A stretch of DNA of 54,662 nucleotides from Candidatus Methylomirabilota bacterium (lineage in GTDB: Bacteria > Methylomirabilota > Methylomirabilia > Rokubacteriales > CSP1-6). Shown here in pieces: positions 16,007 through 26,721 of this stretch. Every line of letters begins with the position of its first letter. Position 1 is the stretch's first letter. Location of the stretch: assembly GCA_035936835.1 (NCBI GenBank), contig DASYVT010000196.1, positions 1 through 54,662 of the forward strand, given 5' to 3'. Made by a program: the position numbers and the translations under genes. A model generated the notes under the pieces. That model made no database searches. It was not told the origin of the DNA and worked only from the letters and a program-made list of their open reading frames with translations.

Positions 16007-16894
16007 CTACTTGTCCTGCCCGAAGAGGCCCGTGGGCCTGAACAAGAGCACGACAGCCATGATCACGAAGATCACCGTGTTGGAGGCTTCCGGGTAGAAG
16101 ACCTTGGTCAGCCCCTCGACCACGCCGAGGGTGAAGCCGGTGATGATGGAGCCCATGATGGACCCCAGGCCGCCGATGACGACGACCGCGAAGACGACGA
16201 TGATCAGGTCGGCGCCCATGAGCGGGTTGACCTGGTAGATGGGCGCCGCCAGCACTCCTGCGACGCCCGCCAGGGCGACCCCGAAGCCGTACGTGAGCGT
16301 CACCATGCGCGGCACGTTGACGCCGAAGGCCTGGACCAGCGCCGGGTTCTCGGTGGCGGCCCGCAGGTACGAACCCAGCTTGGTCCGTTCGATGACGTAC
16401 CACGTCCCGAGGCACAGCCCGAGCGAGAACACGATGACCCAGGCGCGGTAGTTGGGCAGGAACATGAAGCCCAGGTTTCGCCCGCCTGCGAGCTGCGCCG
16501 GCATGGCGTACGGCAGTCCCGAGGAGCCGAACTGGTGACGGAACATCCCCTGGATCACGAGGGCGAAGCCGAAGGTCAGCAGGAGGCCGTAGAGATGGTC
16601 GAGGTGGTAGAGCCGCCTGATCATGGTCCGCTCGAGGACGATGCCGAAGAAGCCCACGACGATCGGCGCCACGAGAAGCGCCCACCAGTACCCGAGCCCC
16701 GACCACTGCAGCAGGAAGTATGCGGCGAACGCGCCCATCATGTACTGGGCGCCGTGTGCGAAGTTGATGATGTTGAGCAGGCCGAAGATGACCGACAGCC
16801 CGAGGCTCAGCACGGCGTAGAAGGAGCCGTTGATCAGCCCGATCAGGAGCTGACCGAAGAGCGCCTGGGTGGGTACGCCGAAGACGGTGGACAC
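16007..16894 (-). CDS. livH: Liv-type ABC transporter permease LivH (cassette C)
   Basis: This 295-residue inner-membrane permease carries LIGLINGSFYAVLSLGLSVIFGLLNIINFAHGAQYMMGAF (residues about 16-55), the LivH opening signature, and the TKLGSYLRAATENPALVQAFGV coupling loop. It starts with GTG at 16894. The preceding binding-protein gene ends at 16979 and the 84-bp gap contains a strong hairpin. It ends RPTGLFGQDK, the usual LivH C-terminus. Confidence 0.9.
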   Translation of the reverse strand: MSTVFGVPTQALFGQLLIGLINGSFYAVLSLGLSVIFGLLNIINFAHGAQYMMGAFAAYFLLQWSGLGYWWALLVAPIVVGFFGIVLERTMIRRLYHLDHLYGLLLTFGFALVIQGMFRHQFGSSGLPYAMPAQLAGGRNLGFMFLPNYRAWVIVFSLGLCLGTWYVIERTKLGSYLRAATENPALVQAFGVNVPRMVTLTYGFGVALAGVAGVLAAPIYQVNPLMGADLIIVVFAVVVIGGLGSIMGSIITGFTLGVVEGLTKVFYPEASNTVIFVIMAVVLLFRPTGLFGQDK

Positions 16895-16933
16895 TATTGG
16901 GTGTTGACCGCGCTGGCGGGGGCGTGCGGCTTG

Positions 16934-16969
16934 GCGGCGGAGAGCGGGGGCACCCCCGCTCTCCGCCGC
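16934..16969 (-). terminator. Strong intercistronic hairpin between binding protein and livH
   Basis: A perfect 17-bp inverted repeat (16934-16950 with 16953-16969; core GGAGAGCGGGGG) with only 2 nt between arms lies in the gap downstream of the binding-protein gene. No T-run follows on the minus strand. Like the hairpin at 1283-1311 it sits directly after a binding-protein gene, where such structures are known to protect upstream mRNA and raise binding-protein yield over permease. That function is inferred. Confidence 0.6.
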
Positions 16970-16978
16970 GCCCTCACG

Positions 16979-18190
16979 CTACTTCTTCACCAGCGGGCAG
17001 TCGCCCTGGTCGATGGGGCGAAAGGCTTCGTTGGCCGGGATGGTCGCCCGGATCTTGTAGTAGTCCCACGCGTACTTCGACTCCGAGGGCTTCTTGACCT
17101 CGATGAGGTACGCGGGATGGATCTTCCGCCCGTCCGCGCGGATCGTGCCCTTGCCGAAGAGCGGATCATCCGTCGGCATCTCCTTCATCTTGGCGATGAC
17201 CTTGGTGCCGTCGTCCGACTTGAGCGCCTCGACCGCCTTCAGGTAGTGGGACACGCCGGCGTACACGCCCGCGTGGATCATGGTCGGGTGGATGCCCCGG
17301 TTGCGCTCGGCGAAGCGCTTCGCGAAGGCGCGCGTCTTATCGTTCATGTCCCAGTAGAACGTCTCGGTGAAGAGCAGCCCCTGGGCCTTCTCGAGGCCGA
17401 GGGCGTGCACGTCGGTGAGGAAGACGAGGAGGCCGGCGAAGTTCTGGCCGCCCTTGACGATGCCGAACTCGGCGCCCTGCTTGATCGCGTTGGTCGTGTC
17501 GCCGCCGGCGTTGGCGAGGCCGATGACCTTGGCCTTCGAGGCCTGCGCCTGCAGGAGGAACGACGAGAAGTCCTGCGTGCTGAGCGGGTGCCGGACCTTG
17601 CCCAGCACCTTGCCGCCGTTCTTGAGCACGACCGCCTCGGTGTCGCGTTCGAGGGCGTGGCCGAAGGCGTAGTCGGCGGTGATGAAGAACCAGCTGTCCC
17701 CGCCTGTCTTGACGACCGCGTTGCCCGTACCGTTGGCCAGCGCCCAGGTGTCGTAGGTCCAGTGGACGGTGTTCGGCGAGCAGGCCTTGCCCGTCAGATC
17801 GGAGGTCGCGGCCGACGAGACGATGAACGCCTTGGCCTTGTCCCTCGTGATCTGGCTGACGGCGAGCGCCACGCCGGAGTTGGGCACGTCGACGATCAGG
17901 TCGACCTTGTCCACGTCGTACCACTGCCGGGCGATGGCCGAGCCGACGTCGGCCTTGTTCTGGTGGTCGGCGGCGACGATCTCGACCTTCATGCCCTTGG
18001 CGGCAGCGCCGAAGTCCTCGACCGCCATGCGCGCCGCGACCACGGAGCCGGCGCCCGCGAGGTCGGCGTACAGCCCGGACTGGTCGTTCAGCACGCCGAT
18101 TTTGATGACGCCGTCCGAGATCTGGGCCTGAGCCGGGTCGGCGGCGAAAGCCAGCAGCACCGCCAGCACTATCAGTGTCTTCCTCATCAT
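16979..18190 (-). CDS. Liv-type ABC transporter substrate-binding protein (cassette C)
   Basis: This 403-residue protein has a signal peptide (MMRKTLIVLAVLLAFAADPAQAQ) and a Peripla_BP_6 body starting ISDGVIKIGVLNDQSGLYADL. The AGGAGA ribosome site fits the second ATG (18187) slightly better than the first. The stretch YHDVDKVDLIVDVPNSGVALAVSQI-like (here YDVDKVDLIVDVPNSGVALA) and the later HPAYLIEVKKPSESKYAWDYYK belong to a binding-protein subgroup common in Proteobacteria whose ligand is usually unassigned. It lies after livF and before livH. Ligand unknown. Confidence 0.9.
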   Translation of the reverse strand: MMRKTLIVLAVLLAFAADPAQAQISDGVIKIGVLNDQSGLYADLAGAGSVVAARMAVEDFGAAAKGMKVEIVAADHQNKADVGSAIARQWYDVDKVDLIVDVPNSGVALAVSQITRDKAKAFIVSSAATSDLTGKACSPNTVHWTYDTWALANGTGNAVVKTGGDSWFFITADYAFGHALERDTEAVVLKNGGKVLGKVRHPLSTQDFSSFLLQAQASKAKVIGLANAGGDTTNAIKQGAEFGIVKGGQNFAGLLVFLTDVHALGLEKAQGLLFTETFYWDMNDKTRAFAKRFAERNRGIHPTMIHAGVYAGVSHYLKAVEALKSDDGTKVIAKMKEMPTDDPLFGKGTIRADGRKIHPAYLIEVKKPSESKYAWDYYKIRATIPANEAFRPIDQGDCPLVKK

Positions 18191-18238
18191 GGGTCTCCTG
18201 CTCCTTTGTTCGGGTGGTAACAGATCCGGGCGCCGGAA

Positions 18239-18983
<745 letters not shown>

Positions 18984-18994
<11 letters not shown>

Positions 18995-19739
18995 CCTGGC
19001 CCATGTAGGCCTGGATGACGTCGGGGTTGCGCGACACGGCGGCGTAGTCGCCCTCGGCCAGGATCTCGCCGCGAGCCAGGACCGTGATGGTGTCCGACAG
19101 GTTCGCGACGACGCTCAGGTTATGCTCGACCATGAGCACCGTCCGGTTCGCCGCGGCCTGCTTGATCAGGGCGGAGATGCGGTCCACGTCCTCGTGGGTC
19201 ATACCGGCCGTGGGCTCGTCGAGCAGCAGCATCTCGGGCTCCAGCGCGAGCGTCGTGGCGATCTCGAGCGCGCGCTTCCGTCCATAGGGCAGCTCGACCG
19301 CCTGGAGCCCGGCAAAGCCGCCCAGCCCGACGGCCTCCAGCAGCTCCAGCGCGCGATCGTTCAGCGCATCGAGCGCGGCCTGCGAGCGCCAGAAGTCGAA
19401 CGACCCGCCGCGCCGCCGCTGGAGCGCGATGCGCACGTTCTCCAGCACCGTCAGATGCGGGAACACGGCCGAGATCTGGAACGAGCGCACGAGCCCGTGG
19501 CGCGCGATGTCCGCCGGGCGCGAGCCCGTGATGTTCCGGCCGTTGAAGGTGATGCGCCCGCGCGTCGGCACCAAAAAGTGAGTCAGCAGGTTGAAGCAAG
19601 TGGTCTTCCCCGCCCCGTTCGGCCCGATCAGGGCGTGAATGGTCCCGCGCCGAACCCGGAGGCTGACGTCCTTGACCGCCACGAAGCCACGGAATTCCTT
19701 CGTCAGACCATCGGTCTCGAGGATCACGTCGGTGGGCAT
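18984..19739 (-). CDS. livG: Liv-type ABC transporter ATP-binding protein LivG (cassette C)
   Basis: This 251-residue ATPase has Walker A GPNGAGKTTCF, the PYGRKRALEIATTLALEPEMLLLDEPTAGM region and MVEHNLS with the switch His. The start codon ATG at 19739 lies only about 10 nt from the -10 box of the best upstream promoter and has no ribosome site, so the message may be leaderless. It is the first gene of cassette C and is divergent from the reductase gene at 19787. Confidence 0.9.
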
Positions 19740-19748
19740 GTTCGGCCG

Positions 19749-19777
19749 ATGATAACGGTGGCGTTCGGACCGCGCAA
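19749..19777 (-). promoter_or_regulatory. Possible sigma70 promoter of Liv cassette C
   Basis: On the minus strand TTGCGC (19772-19777), a 17-nt spacer and TATCAT (19749-19754) face livG. The -10 matches five of six consensus bases, the -35 only three. Initiation about 7 nt downstream of the -10 would fall almost on the livG ATG. The 47-bp divergent gap leaves little room for any other arrangement. Confidence 0.45.
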
Positions 19778-19786
19778 GCGGATATC

Positions 19787-20848
19787 ATGCGTGCCATGAG
19801 CCCACGACTCCTCTTCATCGGCGCAGGCGCGATCGGCAGCTATCTCGGCGGCTTCCTCTCCCGGGCCGGGCACGAGGTGACGCTCGTGGACCCCTGGCCC
19901 GCGCAGGTCGAGGCGATACGCGCCCACGGCATCAGCGTGAGCGGGCCGCATGAGCCCTTCGAGGCGCGGCCGGCGGCGCTCCACATCCACGAGGCGCAGC
20001 GGCTCGGGGCCGACTTCGACGTCGCATTCGTGGCGGTCAAGGCCTACGACACCGCGTGGGCGACGCACATGGCCCTTCCTCGCCTCGGGCCTGATGCCTA
20101 CGTCGTCTCGGCGCAAAACTGCTGGAACGACCCCGTCGTGGCGGCCATCGCCGGGCCGGATCGCTCGGTCGGGCTCGTCATGTCCAAGATCGCGGTCGCC
20201 CTCTGGGAGCCCGGGCGCGTCGAGCGGGGCGCCGAGAAGGGCAGCGGCTCCGGGCACGACGTGTTCCGCGCCGGCGAGCACGACGGCAGGATCACGCCCC
20301 GCGTCGAGGCGCTGGCCAAGATGCTCTCCGTCATCGACGGCGCCAAGGCGACGGACAACCTCTGGGGCGAGCGCTGGTCCAAGCTCTGCGCGAACGCGAT
20401 GGGGAATCCCGTGCAGGCGATGACCGGGCTCGGCAGCCTCGAGATCGCGGCACAGCCGCGTGGGCGCGAGATCACCATCCGCCTGGCATCCGAGTCGGCC
20501 CGCGTCGGGCTGGCGGCCGGCTACTCGATCCCCAAGTTCGGCGGCGCGGAGGCGAAGACCTGGGCGGCAGCGGACGACGGGGCCGTCTACGCCGAGCTCG
20601 ACGCCATGCTCGTGCCCAAGGGCGGCTCGGGCCGGAACTGGCGCGCTTCGATGGCGCAGGACGTGACCAAGGGACGGCGCTCGGAGATCGAGCAGATGAA
20701 CGGCCACGTGGTGGCTCGCGGGCGCGAGCTCGGGGTGGCGACGCCCCTCGGGTCGGTCGTGGTCGGCCTCGTGCGCGAGATCGACGCGGGCGCCCGCAGG
20801 CCCGCCCCCGAGCTGATCGAGCAGGCGCTCACGGCCGCCGGCGCCTAG
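19787..20848 (+). CDS. Ketopantoate reductase family (PanE/ApbA-like) dehydrogenase
   Basis: This plus-strand gene codes for 353 residues (MRAMSPRLLFIGAGAIGSYL); the ATG at 19796 would remove three residues. The N-terminal Rossmann fold has the GAGAIGS dinucleotide motif and FVAVKAYDT. The C-terminal helical domain shows the catalytic-lysine segment ERWSKLCANAMGNP and the SMAQDVTKGRRSEIEQMNG stretch typical of 2-dehydropantoate 2-reductases. Family members reduce 2-oxo acids with NADPH; many paralogues act on substrates other than ketopantoate. It is longer than PanE (about 300) because of an insert near residues 145-165 (GSGSGHDVFRAGEHDG). It stands alone between two opposing operons, so the true substrate is open. 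Confidence 0.85.
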   Translation: MRAMSPRLLFIGAGAIGSYLGGFLSRAGHEVTLVDPWPAQVEAIRAHGISVSGPHEPFEARPAALHIHEAQRLGADFDVAFVAVKAYDTAWATHMALPRLGPDAYVVSAQNCWNDPVVAAIAGPDRSVGLVMSKIAVALWEPGRVERGAEKGSGSGHDVFRAGEHDGRITPRVEALAKMLSVIDGAKATDNLWGERWSKLCANAMGNPVQAMTGLGSLEIAAQPRGREITIRLASESARVGLAAGYSIPKFGGAEAKTWAAADDGAVYAELDAMLVPKGGSGRNWRASMAQDVTKGRRSEIEQMNGHVVARGRELGVATPLGSVVVGLVREIDAGARRPAPELIEQALTAAGA

Positions 20849-20860
20849 CTCCGGCGGGGC

Positions 20861-21640
20861 CTAGCGGGTACGAGGGAAGAAGCGGGCGTCCCTCTTCGAG
20901 GCGTCCCAGGCCTGGTTCGCCACCTCGATCTCCCACGATCCCATGCAGTCCTGCTGCGCGCGCACGATCTCCTCGATCATGTCGCGCGGGTCCGCGTGGA
21001 AAGACGCGTGCAGGAGCCGCTTGGCGTGGCCCGTGGCCGTGCGCGAGGCGTGGAAAGCCTTCTCGACGATCTCGCCGAGCTTGGCATCGATCTGCGCCGC
21101 CGGCACCACCCAGTTGACGAGCCCCATGGCGAGCGCCGCGCCGGGCTCGATGTGGTCGTTCAGCAGCGTCAGCTCCTTGGCGCGCCCGAGACCGATGATG
21201 CGGGCAAGCCGCAGAATGGAGCCGTCCGGGATGAGGCCGTGGCGCGTGGCGCCGAGCCCAAGGACGGCGTCGTCGGCCGCCAGGCGCAGGTCGCACGCGA
21301 CCGCGAGTTGGAGCCCGCCGCCGATCGAGTAGCCGTGGAGCACCGCGACCACGAGCTTGTCCATGTCCTCGAGGCAATTGAGCCCGCGGATCCAATGCCG
21401 GTAGAAGGCCTCGCCGATGCGCCCCGCCGAGAGTTCCTCCCTGTCCATGCCCGAGGAGAACGCCCGGCCCCTGCCCCGGACGACGACCACCCAGACGTCC
21501 CGGTCCTTGGCCGCGGCCTCCGCGTGATCCGCCAGCTGCGCCGCGAGATCGTGGTGAAGGGCGTTCAGCACGCCGGGACGGTTGAGCGTGAGCGTGGCGA
21601 CGCCGTCCCGCACCTCGTAGAGCACGCTCGGCTCCGTCAT
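20861..21640 (-). CDS. Crotonase-fold protein lacking both hydratase glutamates
   Basis: This 259-residue protein has the enoyl-CoA hydratase/isomerase fold: LNRPGVLNAL near residue 19, the oxyanion segments GRAFSSGMD and GYSIGGGLQLA, and GLVNWVVP. The two glutamates used by true hydratases (in GGGxELA and in PE of the xGxPExxxG motif) are replaced here by Gln (GGGLQLA) and Ala (LGLGATRHG). It can probably still bind an acyl-CoA and stabilise an oxyanion, but classic hydration is unlikely; isomerase, hydrolase or structural roles are possible. It overlaps the acyl-CoA dehydrogenase stop by 4 bp and is the last gene of the operon. Confidence 0.8.
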   Translation of the reverse strand: MTEPSVLYEVRDGVATLTLNRPGVLNALHHDLAAQLADHAEAAAKDRDVWVVVVRGRGRAFSSGMDREELSAGRIGEAFYRHWIRGLNCLEDMDKLVVAVLHGYSIGGGLQLAVACDLRLAADDAVLGLGATRHGLIPDGSILRLARIIGLGRAKELTLLNDHIEPGAALAMGLVNWVVPAAQIDAKLGEIVEKAFHASRTATGHAKRLLHASFHADPRDMIEEIVRAQQDCMGSWEIEVANQAWDASKRDARFFPRTR

Positions 21641-22800
21641 GGGGACGTCCGCTCCTGACCGAATCCGAGAATGTCGCGGGCTATGACCATGCGCTGGATC
21701 TCCGAGGTGCCCTCGCCGATCTCTGTCACCTTGGCGTCGCGGAAGATACGCTCGATGGGGAACTCCGTGATGTAGCCCGCGCCGCCGTGAATCTGGAGCG
21801 CCTTGCTCGCGGCCTTCATCGCGACCTCAGACGCGAAGACCTTTGCCATCGATGCGGCCGTCTTCGCCGGCCGTCCCGCGTCCTTGAGGGCCGCGGCGCG
21901 GAGCGTGAGGAGGCGCGCGGCCTCGACCTCCGTGCCGATGTCGGCGATCATGCCCTGGAGCCCGTTGAACTCGGCCAGCGTCTTGCCAAAGGCCCGCCGC
22001 TGCTTCATGTATGCGAGCGCCTGGTCGAGCGCGGCCTGCGCGATGCCGACAGCCATGGCGGCCATGGCGACGCGGCCGCCCTCGAGCACCTGCAGGGTGT
22101 TGACGAAGCCCTTGTGGAGCTCGCCCACGAGGTTGGCGGCGGGCACGGCAACGCTGTCGAAGATGAGCTCGGCGGTGTTCGAGGCATGGAGCCCGAGCTT
22201 CCGGTAGGGGCGTCCGGCGCTGAAACCCTGCATGCCCCGCTCGAGCACGAAGGCGGAGATGCCCTTGTTGCCCCGCGCCGGGTCGGTGACGGCCATCACG
22301 ACGGCGACCTCCGCCACGCCCGCGTTGGTAATGAAGGCCTTGCTGCCATTGAGAATGAAGCGGGGGCCGTCGGGGACCGCTCGCGACGTCATCGCCGCGG
22401 CGTCCGATCCCGATCCCGGCTCGGTCAGCCCCCAGGCGCCCAGCATTTCGCCGCGCGCCAGGCGCGGCAGGTACGCCGCCTTCTGCTCCTTCGAGCCGAA
22501 GAGCGCGATGTGGTTCGTGCAGAGGGAGTTGTGGGCCCACATCGTGATGCCCACCGAGGCGTCGACGCGGTTGAGCTCCTCGACGGCCAGCGCGTACGAG
22601 ACGTAGTCGAGCGCGGCGCCGCCGTACTCCTCCGGCACGAGCGCGCCCAAGAGCCCGGTCTTGCCGAGGCTCTGGAGGATCTCGTGGGGGAACTCGTGGG
22701 CCTCGTCGTAGCGGTGGATCACGGGGGCGACCTCGGCGAGCGCCCACTCGCGGGCCATGGCCCGGACCGCCCGCTGCTCCCGCGTCAGCTCAAAGTCCAC
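21637..22800 (-). CDS. Acyl-CoA dehydrogenase (first of two in the operon)
   Basis: This 387-residue flavoenzyme introduces an alpha-beta double bond into an acyl-CoA and passes electrons to ETF. Visible features are the FAD-binding signature GAWGLTEPGSGSDAAAM near residue 125, the LHGGAGY-type segment IHGGAGYITEFPIERIFRDAK, and the catalytic glutamate Glu363 in IGEGTSEIQRM. The length is typical of short-chain and branched-chain members. It follows the B12 subunit after a 273-bp gap filled by an inverted-repeat element. It is only moderately similar to the other dehydrogenase of the operon (26722-27879), so the two probably act on different acyl chains. Confidence 0.92.
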   Translation of the reverse strand: MDFELTREQRAVRAMAREWALAEVAPVIHRYDEAHEFPHEILQSLGKTGLLGALVPEEYGGAALDYVSYALAVEELNRVDASVGITMWAHNSLCTNHIALFGSKEQKAAYLPRLARGEMLGAWGLTEPGSGSDAAAMTSRAVPDGPRFILNGSKAFITNAGVAEVAVVMAVTDPARGNKGISAFVLERGMQGFSAGRPYRKLGLHASNTAELIFDSVAVPAANLVGELHKGFVNTLQVLEGGRVAMAAMAVGIAQAALDQALAYMKQRRAFGKTLAEFNGLQGMIADIGTEVEAARLLTLRAAALKDAGRPAKTAASMAKVFASEVAMKAASKALQIHGGAGYITEFPIERIFRDAKVTEIGEGTSEIQRMVIARDILGFGQERTSP

Positions 22801-22840
22801 GCGCTATCTCCCTTGCCACGACCACCAACCCCAGCCGGCG

Positions 22841-23048
22841 CCGCGAGCCGGGGGTGCCTTCCGGAGCGAGTCCGACGAGCCGTAGCGCGCCCCGAAGCGC
22901 AGGGCGCCGCCGCCGCGCGAGCCGTCCCTGCGGAGCAGGGCGGCGAGCGCACCCCCTCTGGGGGATGGGGGGCGGGCGGAGGCGCCCGAGCGAGGCGGCG
23001 CGTCTAGGCGAGGAGGTCTCGGCGGAGGAAGGCACCCCCGGCTCGCGG
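22841..23048. repeat. Large inverted-repeat element in the intergenic gap
   Basis: Outer arms of 22 bp (22841-22862 and 23027-23048, core GAGCCGGGGGTGCC) are perfectly complementary. Inside them the arms keep pairing imperfectly for about 50 more bases (for example CGCGCC and GGGCGCC blocks on both sides), so the RNA could form a hairpin of about 200 nt. The 273-bp gap between the dehydrogenase and the B12 subunit holds this element and no gene that I can support. It may be a miniature mobile or palindromic element; no target-site duplication was obvious. Confidence 0.65.
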
Positions 23049-23073
23049 TGCCGGCGGACTGTCCGCACAGGGC

Positions 23074-23478
23074 TCATACAGCAGCTCGAATGTTGTCGCG
23101 GACGAAGCGGATGATGTCCTGGGTGGAGGTGCCCGGCGTGAAGAGCTCCTTGACGCCCATCGCCTTGAGCGTCTTGATGTCCTCGGCCGGGATGATTCCG
23201 CCTCCGAACACGGCGATGTCGTCCGCTCCCTTTTCCCTGAGCAGCTCCAGCACGCGCGCGAAGAGGTAATTGTGGGCGCCCGAGAGCACGCTCAGCCCGA
23301 CGGCGTCGGCGTCCTCCTGAACGGCCGTCGCGACGATCTGCTCGGGCGTCTGGTGGAGCCCGGTGTAGATGACCTCAAAGCCGGCGTCGCGGAGCGCCCG
23401 CGCGACGATCTTGGCGCCGCGGTCGTGCCCGTCGAGACCCGGCTTGGCCACCACCACCCGGATTTTGCGCTCGGTCAT
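23074..23478 (-). CDS. icmB: Cobalamin-binding small subunit of an acyl-CoA mutase
   Basis: This 134-residue protein is a stand-alone B12-binding domain. The start is the ATG at 23478 ([21 protein letters not shown]); a longer open frame upstream lies in the HIT gene and is not used. It has the base-off/His-on motif DGHDRG (D-x-H-x-x-G, residues 16-21, with His18 as the cobalt ligand), the SVLSG segment (63-67) and FGGGIIP (91-97). The size matches IcmB (about 136) and the C-terminal domain of methylmalonyl-CoA mutases. Its partner is the 550-residue catalytic chain at 24986-26638, with ilvE and the HIT gene in between. Confidence 0.88.
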   Translation of the reverse strand: MTERKIRVVVAKPGLDGHDRGAKIVARALRDAGFEVIYTGLHQTPEQIVATAVQEDADAVGLSVLSGAHNYLFARVLELLREKGADDIAVFGGGIIPAEDIKTLKAMGVKELFTPGTSTQDIIRFVRDNIRAAV

Positions 23479-23489
23479 GAGATCCCTCG

Positions 23490-23903
23490 CTACCCGAACA
23501 TCGCGCGGATACGGTCCGCGATGCCCATGATCTCCTCCCGGTTGCCCGGGACGAGCTTCCAGTCGAAGCCCTTGCCGTCGCCGGTCCAGCGGGGAATCAG
23601 GTGCAGGTGGAAGTGCGGCACGGACTGGAAGGCCGCCGCCCCGTTGGCCTGCAGCACGTTGAGCCCGTCGGGGCTGAACGCTTTCCGCAGCGCCCCGGCG
23701 ACCTTCTTGGCGGTGGTGATGGCGGCCTTGAGGTCCTCCACGTCCGCGTCGTAGAGCGTCGCCGCATGCGCCTTGGTGGCGACGAGGCAGTGCCCGCGGG
23801 TGAGCGGGTTGATGTCCATGAAGGCGAGCGTCCGCTCGTCGTCGTAGACCTTCGCGGACGGGATCTTCCCGTCCCGGATCATGCAGAAGACGCAGTCGGC
23901 CAT
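23490..23903 (-). CDS. HIT-family nucleotide hydrolase
   Basis: This 137-residue protein has the histidine-triad motif [10 protein letters not shown] (H-x-H-x-H) near residue 95, and an N-terminal pair of cysteines in [13 protein letters not shown], which can form a zinc site in Hint-type members. Family members hydrolyse adenosine phosphoramidates or dinucleotides in the cytoplasm. Its ATG lies 2 nt after the ilvE stop on the minus strand. It splits the two mutase subunits, and a housekeeping role unrelated to the pathway is as likely as a direct one. Confidence 0.88.
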   Translation of the reverse strand: MADCVFCMIRDGKIPSAKVYDDERTLAFMDINPLTRGHCLVATKAHAATLYDADVEDLKAAITTAKKVAGALRKAFSPDGLNVLQANGAAAFQSVPHFHLHLIPRWTGDGKGFDWKLVPGNREEIMGIADRIRAMFG

Positions 23904-23905
23904 GG

Positions 23906-24973
23906 CTAGACCTCGACCGTCCAGCCGTGCGGATCCGGCGCGGTGCCGTACTGGATGCCGACGATGGCGTCGTAGAGCTTCTGGGTGGTCGGCCCGATCT
24001 TCCCGCCGCCGACGACCATGCGGTGGCCCTTGTAGGCGAGCTCGCCAACCGGCGAGATCACGGCCGCCGTGCCCGTGCCGAAGACCTCCTCGAGCGCGCC
24101 CGCCTTGTGGGCCGCCACGACCTCGTCAATCGAGATCTGGCGCTCGCTGACCTTGGCGCCCCAGTCGCGGAGCAGCGTGAGCGCCGAGTCGCGCGTCACG
24201 CCCGGCAGGATGGTCCCGCCGAGCGGAGGCGTGATCACCTCACCAGCGATCTTGACCATGATGTTCATGGTACCGACCTCGTCGATGTACTTGCGGTGCA
24301 CGCCGTCCAGCCACAGGACCTGCGTGAATCCCTCGTGCTTGGCCTCTTCGCCCGCCATGAGGCTCGCGGCGTAGTTGGCGCCGGTCTTGGCGCCGCCCAG
24401 GCCGCCCTCGACCGCGCGCACGTACTTCTCCTCGACGCGGATCTTCACCGGCGCCATGCCCTCGGGGTAGTAGGCGCCAACAGGCGAGAGGATGACGAAG
24501 TAGATGTACGACTTGGCCGGGCGCACCCCGAGGAAAGCCTCGCTCGCGATGATGGTCGGGCGGACGTACAGCGAGGTCCCGACCGTTTTCGGCACCCAGT
24601 CGCGCTCGATCCCGACCAGGGTCACGAGCGAGCGAAGCGCCAAGTCCGGGTCGAGAGGCGGGATGCACATCCGCTCGGCAGAGTGGTTCATGCGCTGCAC
24701 GTGCTTCTGCGGCCTGAAGAGCCGCACCTTGCCGTCCACTCCGCGGAAGGCCTTGAGCCCGTCGAAAATCGCCTGGGCGTAGTGCAGCACCGCCGCGGCC
24801 GGATCGAGCGGGATCGGCCCGTACGGCTCGACCCGCGGGTCGTACCACCCCTTTTCCTCCTGGAAGTTGGCGACGAACATGTGATCCGTAAAGAGGGTCC
24901 CAAAGCCCAGAGCCGAGTCCTTCGGCTTGGGCTTGTGCATCGTCGCCTTGACGATCCTGATCGCGTCGGACAT
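23906..24973 (-). CDS. ilvE: Branched-chain amino acid aminotransferase
   Basis: This 355-residue fold-type IV PLP enzyme interconverts Val, Leu or Ile and their 2-oxo acids. The PLP lysine is Lys196 in [15 protein letters not shown]; other landmarks are [22 protein letters not shown] and the C-terminal [15 protein letters not shown]. The N-terminal [14 protein letters not shown] matches the class II BCAT form (about 355-365 residues). Its presence in an operon with an isobutyryl-type mutase points to valine (isobutyryl) flux. However, no branched-chain oxo-acid dehydrogenase is in the window, so the link from oxo acid to acyl-CoA must be elsewhere. Confidence 0.92.
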   Translation of the reverse strand: MSDAIRIVKATMHKPKPKDSALGFGTLFTDHMFVANFQEEKGWYDPRVEPYGPIPLDPAAAVLHYAQAIFDGLKAFRGVDGKVRLFRPQKHVQRMNHSAERMCIPPLDPDLALRSLVTLVGIERDWVPKTVGTSLYVRPTIIASEAFLGVRPAKSYIYFVILSPVGAYYPEGMAPVKIRVEEKYVRAVEGGLGGAKTGANYAASLMAGEEAKHEGFTQVLWLDGVHRKYIDEVGTMNIMVKIAGEVITPPLGGTILPGVTRDSALTLLRDWGAKVSERQISIDEVVAAHKAGALEEVFGTGTAAVISPVGELAYKGHRMVVGGGKIGPTTQKLYDAIVGIQYGTAPDPHGWTVEV

Positions 24974-24985
24974 GGCGCCGCCCCC

Positions 24986-26638
<1,653 letters not shown>

Positions 26639-26653
26639 GGTCTCCTCCTTACC

Positions 26654-26712
26654 CAGCCCTCGCCTCGCCGTGCTCCTCGCCTGCGGCTCGTCGGCCACGT
26701 CTCAGCTCAAAC
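26654..26712 (-). repeat. Spacer repeat R1 (GAGCTGAG / GAGGGCTG family)
   Basis: This stretch fills most of the 83-bp gap between the dehydrogenase stop and the mutase start. On the minus strand it begins GTTTGAGCTGAGACG and ends GGCGAGGGCTG, with a GCCGACGAGCCGCAGGC block between. The same pieces appear in the same order at 27919-27979 and 46266-46369. It does not encode protein. It always follows a stop codon closely. Confidence 0.7.
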
Positions 26713-26721
26713 TACCGTCGC

